Below the pieces are notes generated by a model. That model was given only the letters and a program-made list of their open reading frames with translations, had not been told where the DNA came from and made no database searches. This document shows, piece after piece, positions 6,053 to 13,711 of a stretch of 20,409 nucleotides of DNA. The DNA is from STD2-102 sp964414205 (GTDB lineage: Bacteria > Bacillota > Clostridia > Christensenellales > CAG-917). How positions within the stretch are numbered: position 1 is the first letter of the stretch; every line of letters begins with the position of its first letter. Made by a program: the position numbers and the translations under genes. Location: assembly GCA_964414205.1 (NCBI GenBank), contig CAYPVP010000020.1:1-20409 (forward strand), written 5' to 3'.

Positions 6053-8860
6053 ATGAAAGACATCATCATCAAAGGCGCAAAGGAAAACAATCTAAAAAAC
6101 ATAGATTTGACCTTGCCAAGAGAAAAATTTATTGTTTTTACGGGTTTGTCAGGTTCTGGCAAATCATCTCTTGCATTTGACACCATTTTTGCAGAAGGGC
6201 AAAGAAGATATATGGAAAGTTTGTCGTCCTATGCAAGAATGTTTTTGGGACAAATGCAAAAGCCTGATGTGGAATCGATTGAAGGACTTTCTCCTGCTGT
6301 TTCGATTGACCAAAAAACCACATCAAACAATCCTCGTTCAACAGTTGGCACAGTCACAGAAATTTATGACTACATGCGACTTTTGTATGCAAGAATTGGA
6401 GTCGCTCACTGTCCAAAATGTGGCAAAGAAATTTCTCAACAAACAGTTGACCAAATTGCTGACCAAGTTTTGGAGCGTGGTGGCAAAATTCAAATTCTTG
6501 CTCCTGTTGTAAGGGGAAGAAAAGGTGAATTTCAAAAATTGTTTGAAAACTTGAAAAAGGGTGGTTTTTTGAGAGTTAGAGTTGACGGAAGCACTTTGAC
6601 TCTTGATGAAGAAATCAAACTTGAAAAAAACATCAAACACACAATTTCAGTTGTAGTTGACCGAATCGTTTTGAAAGATGGTGTTTTGCGTCGTTTGAGT
6701 GATGGGCTTGAAACAGCACTAACTTTGACGGAAGGTTTGGTTGCGATAGATTTTGATGGAGAGGAAATCACCTATTCAACAAAATATGCTTGTCCAGATT
6801 GTGAAATCAGTTTTGAAGAACTGACTCCACGCTTGTTTTCTTTCAACAACCCATATGGTGCATGTCCTGACTGCACAGGTCTTGGGTTCAGAAACGAAGT
6901 TGACATCAACATTTTGATTGCTGATGAAAACAAAAGCATCAACAAGGGTGCAATTCGCTCAATGGGTTGGAATTTAGAAAACGGAAAAATGGCAAAAATG
7001 CAATTTAAGGCTTTGGCAAAAGCATACGATTTTTCGCTTGACACTCCGTGGAAAGATTTGCCTGAAAAAATAAAAAATATAGTTTTGTTTGGAAACAATG
7101 GCGAAAAACTTGAAATGAACTATGACAACGGCAAATTTCAAGGAAGTTATTCATCAGAATTCGAGGGCATTGCCAACAATTTTTCAAGAAGATTTAGAGA
7201 AACCACTTCGGAATATGCAAAAAAAGAAATTGGAAAATTTATGAAAGTTGTGCCTTGTTCAACATGTCAAGGAAAACGATTGAAACCAGAGGCACTTGCT
7301 GTCACTGTTGGTGGGCTGAACATTGTTGATTTGTGCGACTTGTCAATTGAAAACATTTTTGATTTTGTTTGCAACCTCAAATTGACAACAACACAACAAT
7401 TTATTGCTGAAAGAATTTTGAAAGAAATCAAGGCAAGATTGAACTTTTTGAAAAATGTTGGTCTTGGCTATTTGACTCTTTCTCGTTCGGCAGGTTCGTT
7501 GTCTGGTGGCGAGGCTCAAAGAATTCGTCTTGCAACTCAAATTGGAAGTGGACTCACAGGTGTTTTGTACATTCTTGATGAGCCAAGCATAGGACTTCAT
7601 CAAAGAGACAACCAAAAGTTGATTGACAGTTTGAAAGGCTTGCGTGATTTGGGGAACACGCTCATTGTGGTTGAGCATGATGAAGACACAATGAGACAAT
7701 GTGACTATATTGTTGACATTGGAGTTGGCGCAGGTGTGCATGGTGGAAACGTTGTTGCACACGGCAGTGTTGAAGACATCATTGCTTCAAAAGAATCAAT
7801 CACAGGAAAATATTTGTCAGGAGAATGGCAAATTCCAATTCCTGAAAAGCGTAGGGACATCTCAAACAAAAATTTGATTGTCGTTGGGGCAACCCAAAAC
7901 AATTTGAAAAACATCACTGCAAAGTTTCCAAGTGGTGCTTTGACTGTTGTTACAGGTGTTTCAGGAAGTGGAAAATCTAGCCTTGTAAACGAAGTTTTGT
8001 ATCCTGCACTTGCAAACAAACTGAACAAAGCAAACTTGAAATGTGGAGAGTGCAAAGAAATTTTAGGGTTTGAAAATTTTGACAAGGTCATTCAAATTGA
8101 CCAAAGCCCAATTGGTAGAACCCCACGCTCAAATCCTGCGACATACACGGGTGTTTTCACTTCAATCAGAGAACTTTTTGCATCACTGCCAGAAGCAAAA
8201 TCTCGTGGCTTTTCAAGTGGGCGTTTTTCTTTTAACGTTGCTGGTGGAAGATGCGAGCATTGTCAAGGAGATGGCATAATTCAAATCGAAATGCACTTTT
8301 TGCCTGATATTTATGTCCCTTGTGAGGTTTGCAAAGGAAAGAGATATAATCGTGAAACGCTTGAAGTCAAATATAAAGGAAAATCAATCGCCGAAGTCTT
8401 GGACATGACGGTTGAAGAAGCATGCGAATTTTTCAAAAATATTCCAAAAATCTATGGAAAAATTTCCACAATGAACGATGTTGGACTTGGCTATATCAAA
8501 CTTGGACAATCTTCAACAACGCTTTCAGGTGGAGAAGCACAACGAATCAAACTTGCAACCGAACTTTCAAAAAAATCAACAGGCAAAACAATTTACATTT
8601 TGGACGAACCAACAACAGGACTACACAGCCATGATGTTGCAAAACTAGCAATGATTTTGAACAAACTTGTTGATGCAGGAAACACTGCCATTGTCATTGA
8701 ACACAATCTTGACATCATCAAAATTGCCGACAACATCATTGACATTGGGCCTGAGGGTGGCGATGGTGGTGGAAAAATCATTGCAGAAGGCACTCCTGAA
8801 CAAATTGCAAAATGCAAAAACAGTTTTACAGGCGAGTTTTTGCAGAGAATTTTATTTTGA
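6053..8860 (+). CDS. uvrA: UvrABC system protein A (damage-recognition ATPase)
   Basis: UvrA, 935 residues, the normal size. It scans DNA as a dimer and loads UvrB at lesions. It has two ABC-type ATPase modules. The first Walker A, GLSGSGKSSL, is at residues 31-40, and its signature SGGEAQRIRLA comes before LYILDEPSIGLHQRD. The second Walker A, GVSGSGKSSLV, is at about 635-645, with signature LSGGEAQRIKLA and IYILDEPTTGLHSHD. Zinc-binding Cys pairs are visible: CPKCG, CPDC with CPDC, CSTC in the first half and CEHC with CEVC around the MHFLPD segment. The UvrB-binding region follows the first module (YMESLSSYARMFLGQM onward). ATG 6053 follows AAGGA with a suitable spacing. It has its own promoter, 244 bases after uvrB, although the two products act together. 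Confidence 0.97.
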   Translation: MKDIIIKGAKENNLKNIDLTLPREKFIVFTGLSGSGKSSLAFDTIFAEGQRRYMESLSSYARMFLGQMQKPDVESIEGLSPAVSIDQKTTSNNPRSTVGTVTEIYDYMRLLYARIGVAHCPKCGKEISQQTVDQIADQVLERGGKIQILAPVVRGRKGEFQKLFENLKKGGFLRVRVDGSTLTLDEEIKLEKNIKHTISVVVDRIVLKDGVLRRLSDGLETALTLTEGLVAIDFDGEEITYSTKYACPDCEISFEELTPRLFSFNNPYGACPDCTGLGFRNEVDINILIADENKSINKGAIRSMGWNLENGKMAKMQFKALAKAYDFSLDTPWKDLPEKIKNIVLFGNNGEKLEMNYDNGKFQGSYSSEFEGIANNFSRRFRETTSEYAKKEIGKFMKVVPCSTCQGKRLKPEALAVTVGGLNIVDLCDLSIENIFDFVCNLKLTTTQQFIAERILKEIKARLNFLKNVGLGYLTLSRSAGSLSGGEAQRIRLATQIGSGLTGVLYILDEPSIGLHQRDNQKLIDSLKGLRDLGNTLIVVEHDEDTMRQCDYIVDIGVGAGVHGGNVVAHGSVEDIIASKESITGKYLSGEWQIPIPEKRRDISNKNLIVVGATQNNLKNITAKFPSGALTVVTGVSGSGKSSLVNEVLYPALANKLNKANLKCGECKEILGFENFDKVIQIDQSPIGRTPRSNPATYTGVFTSIRELFASLPEAKSRGFSSGRFSFNVAGGRCEHCQGDGIIQIEMHFLPDIYVPCEVCKGKRYNRETLEVKYKGKSIAEVLDMTVEEACEFFKNIPKIYGKISTMNDVGLGYIKLGQSSTTLSGGEAQRIKLATELSKKSTGKTIYILDEPTTGLHSHDVAKLAMILNKLVDAGNTAIVIEHNLDIIKIADNIIDIGPEGGDGGGKIIAEGTPEQIAKCKNSFTGEFLQRILF

Positions 8861-8878
8861 CAGCAACTTGCAACTTTC

Positions 8879-8907
8879 TTGCAAAATGATTTTCATTATG
8901 CTAAAAT
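8879..8907 (+). promoter_or_regulatory. Promoter of thyA-folA
   Basis: TTGCAA (8879-8884), 17 bases, then TAAAAT (8902-8907) preceded by TGC (extended -10). The in-frame TTG at 8879 lies inside this promoter, which excludes it as the thyA start. Confidence 0.6.
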
Positions 8908-8941
8908 GTGTGAAATACATTCAATTTTTGGGAGATTCTCT

Positions 8942-9772
8942 ATGAGTAATGCTGACATAATTTTCAAACAAACTTGCCGTGACATTTTGGACAATGGAGT
9001 GTGGGACACCGAATTTGACGTCAGACCAAAATGGCTTGATGGAACACCTGCTCATACAATAAAAAAGTTTTGTGTTGTAAATCGCTATGATTTGTCAAAA
9101 GAATTTCCAATCACCACTTTGAGAAAAACAAATTTTAAAGCATCCATTGATGAAATTTTGTGGATATGGCAAAAAAAATCAAACAATGTCGGCGATTTGA
9201 ATTCTCACATTTGGGACTCTTGGGCTGATGAAAATGGTTCAATAGGAAAAGCCTATGGCTATCAACTGGGTGTGAAACACATCTACAAAGAAGGCGAGTT
9301 TGACCAAGTTGACAGAGTTTTGTTTGATTTGAAAAACAACCCAAATTCAAGACGCATCATGACCAACATCTACAACTTTCAAGATTTGCACGAGATGAAT
9401 TTGTATCCTTGTGCCTACTCTATGACTTTCAATGTTGCAGACGGAAAATTGAATGCAATTTTGAACCAACGCTCACAAGACACTTTGACTGCAAACAACT
9501 GGAATGTGGTGCAATATGCAGTCTTGGTTCACATGTTTGCCCAAGTCAGCAATTTGCAAGTTGGCGAACTTGTTCATGTCATTGCTGATGCTCACATCTA
9601 TGACAGACACATTCCAATTGTGGAAGAAATTTTGCAAAACAAACAATTTGAAGCACCAAAGTTTGTCATGAACAAAAACATAAAAAATTTTTATGATTTC
9701 ACGGTTGATGATTTTCAACTTGAAAACTATGAATTTACACCTTTGAACAAAAAAATTGAAGTGGCAGTATAG
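8942..9772 (+). CDS. thyA: Thymidylate synthase
   Basis: ThyA, 276 residues from ATG 8942 (GGGAG 7 bases upstream). It converts dUMP and methylene-tetrahydrofolate into dTMP and dihydrofolate. Visible signatures are EILWIWQKKSN, IWDSWADENGSIGKAYGYQ, the phosphate-binding NPNSRRIM, the nucleophile Cys157 in NLYPCAYS, the dUMP-binding QRSQD, NNWNVVQYAVLVHMFAQ and ADAHIYDRHIP. The nucleophile context is PCAY rather than the common PCH, and QRSQD replaces QRSCD. I associate this variant with clostridial ThyA, from memory. The dihydrofolate produced is the substrate of the next gene, folA, whose ribosome site overlaps the thyA stop, so the two form an operon. Confidence 0.96.
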   Translation: MSNADIIFKQTCRDILDNGVWDTEFDVRPKWLDGTPAHTIKKFCVVNRYDLSKEFPITTLRKTNFKASIDEILWIWQKKSNNVGDLNSHIWDSWADENGSIGKAYGYQLGVKHIYKEGEFDQVDRVLFDLKNNPNSRRIMTNIYNFQDLHEMNLYPCAYSMTFNVADGKLNAILNQRSQDTLTANNWNVVQYAVLVHMFAQVSNLQVGELVHVIADAHIYDRHIPIVEEILQNKQFEAPKFVMNKNIKNFYDFTVDDFQLENYEFTPLNKKIEVAV

Positions 9773-9783
9773 GGAGATTGACT

Positions 9784-10281
9784 ATGAAAGCAATTGTTGC
9801 AGTTGATGAAAATTGGGGAATTGGAAAAAATAATGATTTGTTGTTTTCTATTCATGAAGACATGAAGCATTTTCAAACGCAAACTTTAAACAAAGTTGTG
9901 GTTATGGGAGCAAACACACTTTTGTCATTTCCAAATTCAAAGCCATTGAAAAACAGAACAAACATTGTTTTGTGGCCTGATGGAGAAAGAGATGATGTTG
10001 TTTTGGTTCGCTCACTAGAAGAATTGTCAAGCGAATTGAAAAAATATAATGCTGATGACACTTTTGTTGTTGGTGGGGCAATGTTCTACAAAACAATGCT
10101 TCCATATTGCAGTGAAGTCATTGTGACAAAGGTTCGTGCAAACGGAGATGCAAAAGTGTTTTTTGAAAATCTTGACAGAATGCCAAACTGGACATGTGTT
10201 GAAGAAAGTGAAATGTGTGACAATGGTGACTATAAATTCAGTTTTTGCACCTATCAAAACAGCGATGTAAAAGAATTTTAA
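9784..10281 (+). CDS. folA: Dihydrofolate reductase
   Basis: DHFR, 165 residues, which uses NADPH to reduce the dihydrofolate released by ThyA. Recognisable parts are AVDENWGIGKNNDLLF at the N-terminus, the acidic active-site residue Asp26 in HEDMKHF, KNRTNIVL with Arg58 that binds the glutamate tail, and VVGGAMFY (96-103) contacting the cofactor. The usual MGRxT motif reads MGANT (41-45), so the arginine that contacts the NADPH 2'-phosphate in E. coli DHFR is missing. The start is ATG 9784: AGGGAGA over the thyA stop lies 7 bases upstream. The in-frame TTG 9778 is too close to that site. A terminator follows at 10338. Confidence 0.93.
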   Translation: MKAIVAVDENWGIGKNNDLLFSIHEDMKHFQTQTLNKVVVMGANTLLSFPNSKPLKNRTNIVLWPDGERDDVVLVRSLEELSSELKKYNADDTFVVGGAMFYKTMLPYCSEVIVTKVRANGDAKVFFENLDRMPNWTCVEESEMCDNGDYKFSFCTYQNSDVKEF

Positions 10282-10337
10282 AGTTTTGTTGCAAGATTTG
10301 AAAATTAAAAAATTGCTAAATTTTAATAATATTGATA

Positions 10338-10361
10338 AAAAAAGGGCATAAGCCCTTTTTT
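10338..10361. terminator. Bidirectional terminator between folA and the phosphoesterase gene
   Basis: Arms AAAAAAGGGC (10338-10347) and GCCCTTTTTT (10352-10361) around loop ATAA. The A and T runs make it work for both converging genes. Confidence 0.85.
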
Positions 10362-10364
10362 CTT

Positions 10365-10428
10365 ACAAATTTATCTACCTACAAATTTATCCATTTGCAA
10401 ATTTACCTGCTTGTGAATTTATGATATG
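10365..10428. repeat. Four degenerate 16-base tandem repeats
   Basis: Units at 10365, 10381, 10397 and 10413 read ACAAATTTATCTACCT, ACAAATTTATCCATTT, GCAAATTTACCTGCTT and GTGAATTTATGATATG. The first two share their first 11 bases and later units decay. The repeats lie between a terminator and the end of the minus-strand phosphoesterase gene. No function is evident. Confidence 0.6.
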
Positions 10429-10467
10429 CAAAATGTATGTTCTTGCGAAAATTATATTTTTGCGAGA

Positions 10468-11001
10468 TTATGCTAGTTGCAATTCCAAAATAATTTCGTT
10501 GTCAAAATTCAAAATTGAAATTTTTCCGTTTTCATAGGTTGCATAAGTGTTTGGGTGGTTTTCTTTTGGCAGTGCAACTGAACCTACATTCACAACAATT
10601 ATTCCGTTTTTTTCTTTGATGAAAGGAATGTGAAAATGTCCATGAAACACAACCGAACCTTTTGGCAAATTTGGAACATTGTCCAAATTGAAAATGTGTC
10701 CGTGTGTAAAAAACAATTCACGGTCGCTTTCCAGTTCATAGTTTTGATGAAAATTGAATTCGGAAATCATTTGGTCAACTTCGCTGTCGCAATTTCCTTT
10801 GATGACAACCAACTTTTCTTTGATTGAATTTAGGGTTTCAGCGACTTGCATTGGTGCATAATCTTTTGGAAATGGGTTTCTTGGACCGTGATTATAGATG
10901 TCACCAAGCAAAATTGTTCGGTCAAAATTTTGAGAAAGTTCTTTGATTTTTTGAGCATAGAATTGTGAACCATGAATGTCCGATGCGATTAGCAATTTCA
11001 T
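10468..11001 (-). CDS. yfcE: YfcE/MJ0936-type metallophosphoesterase
   Basis: A 177-residue calcineurin-like phosphodiesterase. Metal ligands are in the family order: Asp8 and His10 in SDIHG, Asp34 in LGDIYNHGP, Asn70 in KGNCD, His100 in FFTHGH and the GHFH motif (121-124). NVGSVALPKE is the typical end motif of the YfcE family. E. coli YfcE hydrolyses phosphodiesters in a Mn-dependent way; the physiological substrate is not settled. Start ATG 11001 follows AAGGAG. Its promoter (TTGACA-17-TAAAAT) carries a palindrome over the -35 box. It is transcribed divergently from the CDF transporter. Confidence 0.9.
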   Translation of the reverse strand: MKLLIASDIHGSQFYAQKIKELSQNFDRTILLGDIYNHGPRNPFPKDYAPMQVAETLNSIKEKLVVIKGNCDSEVDQMISEFNFHQNYELESDRELFFTHGHIFNLDNVPNLPKGSVVFHGHFHIPFIKEKNGIIVVNVGSVALPKENHPNTYATYENGKISILNFDNEIILELQLA

Positions 11002-11052
11002 AATGTCTCCTTTTTGCCAAGTGAAAGTAATCCATAGGCAAATTACATTTGA

Positions 11053-11081
11053 ATTTTATCAAAATGACAAATGATTGTCAA
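11053..11081 (-). promoter_or_regulatory. Promoter of the YfcE-like phosphoesterase gene
   Basis: On the minus strand a consensus TTGACA (11081-11076), 17-base spacer and TAAAAT (11058-11053), about 52 bases before the ATG. Confidence 0.7.
11065..11080. promoter_or_regulatory. 16-base palindrome overlapping the -35 box (candidate operator)
   Basis: TGACAA-ATGA-TTGTCA is a perfect inverted repeat. One arm is part of the -35 hexamer TTGACA of the minus-strand promoter, and it ends 22 bases before the -35 box of the CDF gene, so one regulator could affect both. Metal-type regulation is a guess. Confidence 0.4.
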
Positions 11082-11101
11082 ACTACTTCATGATGTAAGC
11101 A

Positions 11102-11129
11102 TTGATTTTTTGTCTTTATGTGCTATAAT
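11102..11129 (+). promoter_or_regulatory. Promoter of the CDF transporter gene
   Basis: TTGATT (11102-11107), 16-base spacer, TATAAT (11124-11129), giving a short leader of about 20 bases before ATG 11155. Confidence 0.6.
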
Positions 11130-11154
11130 TTAATCTAAAAGTTTTGGTGAATTT

Positions 11155-12138
11155 ATGAAAAAAGAAAAAAGTTTGAGCGAAATTAGAACACAATATGGAA
11201 CGATTGCTTCAATTTTTGCTTTGATTGCAAACATTTTGCTTGCGTCTGCAAAAATTACGGTTGGTTTCCTTTTTGGTAGTGTAGCAATTTTGGCTGATGG
11301 TGTAAACAATGCTACTGACTCTGCGTCGTCAATTGTGTCATTGTTGTCTTTTAAAATTGCAAACAAGCCTGCTGACAGCGAGCATCCATTTGGGCACAGC
11401 CGAATTGAATACATCGCAACACTTTCAATTGCATTCATAACGATGTTGGTTGCCGTTGAAGTCATCATCTCTTCAATTGAAAAGTTGATTGCAGGTGGCT
11501 TGATGGAAATTTCCATTGTCATGTACATCGTTCTTGGAATCAGCATTGCTGTCAAACTTGCAATGGGCTTTTCAATGCTTTTTGCTTCAAAAAAAATCAA
11601 TTCATCGGCTTTGAAAGCAACATCTGTTGATGCTTTTTCAGATTGCATTGCAACAACTGCTGTTTTGATTTCAAGTTTGGTTTTTCAATTCACTGGTATA
11701 AACATTGATGGATATACTGGTATTGTTGTTTCGTTGTTTGTCATGTGGTCGGGCATTGGCATTTTGAAAGGTGTCATCAATCCTTTGATGGGCGAGGTCG
11801 CTCCAAAAGAAATGAGTGATGAACTTGTTAGAAAAATTCAAAAACATGAAGAAGTTTATGGCCTTCATGACTTGCTCATTCACAACTATGGACCTGGAAA
11901 ATATTTTGCATCGGTTCACGTTGAAGTTGCAGGAGAAATGGACACAAATTCTAGTCACCAACTGGCAGATGAAATTGAGGAAGAAATCAAAACTGAGTCT
12001 TTTCATTTGACTGTTCACATTGACCCTGTTGGACTCTACAAAAATGATGATAGAATTGAATTTAGAAGAGAAACACCAAGATTTGATGAAAATGGTGTTG
12101 AAAAAGAAAAAGAGTGTGGAGATGACATTTACAGTTGA
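11155..12138 (+). CDS. Cation diffusion facilitator, probable Mn(II) exporter
   Basis: A 327-residue CDF-family metal/proton antiporter with about six membrane segments and a cytoplasmic C-terminal domain (roughly 215-300) ending in FHLTVHIDPV. The membrane metal site reads N51xxxD55 in segment 2 (ADGVNNATD) and D159xxxD163 in segment 5 (VDAFSD). Zinc-type CDFs usually have HxxxD in segment 5. The N-D-D-D set is the arrangement described for manganese CDFs such as MntE, so Mn(II) efflux is the favoured inference; iron or mixed specificity remains possible. HPFGHSRIEY after segment 2 is a family hallmark. ATG 11155 follows GGTGA at a 4-base spacing. Its stop lies next to the folC start, so folC is probably co-transcribed. 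Confidence 0.9.
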   Translation: MKKEKSLSEIRTQYGTIASIFALIANILLASAKITVGFLFGSVAILADGVNNATDSASSIVSLLSFKIANKPADSEHPFGHSRIEYIATLSIAFITMLVAVEVIISSIEKLIAGGLMEISIVMYIVLGISIAVKLAMGFSMLFASKKINSSALKATSVDAFSDCIATTAVLISSLVFQFTGINIDGYTGIVVSLFVMWSGIGILKGVINPLMGEVAPKEMSDELVRKIQKHEEVYGLHDLLIHNYGPGKYFASVHVEVAGEMDTNSSHQLADEIEEEIKTESFHLTVHIDPVGLYKNDDRIEFRRETPRFDENGVEKEKECGDDIYS

Positions 12139-12140
12139 AA

Positions 12141-13406
12141 ATGAAATATTTGGAACTCATCGAAAAAATATCCAACATGAAGAAGTTTTCAAGTGGAGAA
12201 ACCTATGTCGCTCTCAATTTGATGCTGAACCATTTTGGAAATCCTCAAAAAAAGTTTAAATTTGTTCATGTTGCAGGCACAAATGGAAAAGGGTCGGTTT
12301 GTCAATTTGTTTCGTCAATTTTGTTTGAATCGGGCTATAAAGTTGGTCTGTTTTCATCGCCATCAGTGTTTTTATACAACGAAAGATTTGTTGTCAACAA
12401 AGAAAATGCAAGTGATGATTTGATTGAATGGGCTTTGCAAACTGTTTTTGATGCTCAAAATCTCATTGAAAATGAATATGGTGTTGAATTTAATGCTTTT
12501 GAAATCGAATTTGTTTCAGCGTTGTTGATTTTTGAAAAATTGAAATGCGAAGTTGTGGTTTTGGAAACAGGACTAGGTGGAAAAAAAGATACAACAAATG
12601 TGATTGAGCAAAAAGAAGTGGCTGTCATCACAAAAATTGGTTTGGACCATATGAACATTTTGGGAAATTCTTTGAAAGAGATTGCCGAAGAAAAGTTTGG
12701 AATTGCAAAAACATTTCCACTTGTTGTATGTCATCAAAACAAAGTTGTTGATTCTGTGTTTCAAAAATCACAAAATATTTTTTGGGCAGAAAATGCAGAG
12801 AATTTGAAAGATGATTGCCATCAACAAAATTTTTTGTGGAAAGGTCATGAATATTGCATTTGTTTGATTGGAAAACATCAAATTGAAAACGCAAGACTTG
12901 CTTTGAAAACGGTTGAAGTGTTGAAAGACAAGGGTTGGAAAATTTCTCAAAAAAACATAGAAGAAGGATTGAAAAAAGCAAGAAACAACGGTAGGTTTGA
13001 AATTTTTGAGCATGGTGACAAAACATTTGTCATTGATGGTGCTCACAACCTAGATGGAATTTATGCGTTGAAAGAATCAATTTCAAGATTGTTTTGTGGC
13101 AAAAAGATTTGTTTGATTGTTGGAATGTTTGGGGACAAGGCAACAGAGCAAGTTGCAAAACTGTGGAGTGAATTTGATGTTGACTTAAAGACTGTTTCAA
13201 CAAGTGGCAAAAGGGCTTTGACAGGTGCGCAACTCAAAAAAATGATTGTTGAAAATGCCAAACAAAAAATTGTCGCAGAAGACTTTTCAGCATTGCAAAA
13301 CGCATTGACAAAAACGATTGCCCAAAACTATGAAGTGATTTGCATCACAGGTTCGTTGAGTCTTATGAAAGAAGCAAGAGAAGAAGTGTTGAAACTTTGT
13401 GAATGA
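12141..13406 (+). CDS. folC: Folylpolyglutamate synthase / dihydrofolate synthase
   Basis: FolC, 421 residues from ATG 12141. It adds glutamates to tetrahydrofolates (and in many bacteria also joins dihydropteroate with glutamate), keeping folates in the cell for enzymes such as ThyA. The P-loop AGTNGKGS is at 45-52, LETGLGGKKDTTN and ITKIGLDHMNILG are the Mur-ligase-type ATP and metal motifs, and FVIDGAHNLDG marks the C-terminal domain. The start is uncertain by two codons: TTG 12135 overlaps the CDF stop in TTGA, while ATG 12141 matches the family N-terminus (MKYLELIEKI). GGAG at 12118-12121 is rather far from either, so initiation probably depends on ribosomes finishing the CDF gene. Confidence 0.93.
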   Translation: MKYLELIEKISNMKKFSSGETYVALNLMLNHFGNPQKKFKFVHVAGTNGKGSVCQFVSSILFESGYKVGLFSSPSVFLYNERFVVNKENASDDLIEWALQTVFDAQNLIENEYGVEFNAFEIEFVSALLIFEKLKCEVVVLETGLGGKKDTTNVIEQKEVAVITKIGLDHMNILGNSLKEIAEEKFGIAKTFPLVVCHQNKVVDSVFQKSQNIFWAENAENLKDDCHQQNFLWKGHEYCICLIGKHQIENARLALKTVEVLKDKGWKISQKNIEEGLKKARNNGRFEIFEHGDKTFVIDGAHNLDGIYALKESISRLFCGKKICLIVGMFGDKATEQVAKLWSEFDVDLKTVSTSGKRALTGAQLKKMIVENAKQKIVAEDFSALQNALTKTIAQNYEVICITGSLSLMKEAREEVLKLCE

Positions 13407-13634
13407 AAAGTAAAATCATAAATAAAATGTAAAATCATAAAACTAAAAGAAAAAATTGAAGTAGCAAATGAAGAAGCCGTAGAAAGAACAGTGGAAACAA
13501 AAGCAAAAGTAAAACAAAAGCAAAAGTAAAATAAAAGCAAATAGAAAAATAGAAGTAGTAGAAAAAGTTGTAAAAATAGAAGTATGAGAAATGCAGTATA
13601 AATTATTGTAGAAGTGAAATTCTTTCTAAAAATT
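13407..13634. repeat. A/G-rich intergenic region with short tandem repeats, no gene
   Basis: About 228 bases strongly biased to purines on the plus strand. It contains the 13-mer GTAAAATCATAAA twice (from 13411 and 13430) and two exact tandem copies of the 17-mer ACAAAAGCAAAAGTAAA (13497-13513, 13514-13530) with a decayed third. A stretch in the folC frame reads EVANEEAVERTVETKAK, but stops precede it and there is no start, so it is not a gene. The opposite-strand reading is Phe/Leu-rich low complexity. Confidence 0.55.
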
Positions 13635-13665
13635 AAAAAAGATTGGCATTTGCCAATCTTTTTTT
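13635..13665. terminator. Bidirectional terminator between folC and groEL
   Basis: A 14-base perfect stem with arms at 13635-13648 (AAAAAAGATTGGCA) and 13651-13664, a 2-base loop, and A/T runs on both sides. It serves the two converging genes. Confidence 0.9.
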
Positions 13666-13711
13666 GCACCATAATTTTTTAATGGTTTTTGTTTGAAAAG
13701 TTTTTTTCAAA

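Noticed and set aside
8879..8941. 21-residue N-terminal extension of ThyA
   Set aside because: It lies over the promoter hexamers, and GGGAG is placed for ATG 8942.
13328..13672. Minus-strand 114-codon Phe/Leu-rich frame
   Set aside because: It covers the end of folC, a low-complexity spacer and a terminator. The hydrophobic composition is simply the complement of A/G-rich DNA.
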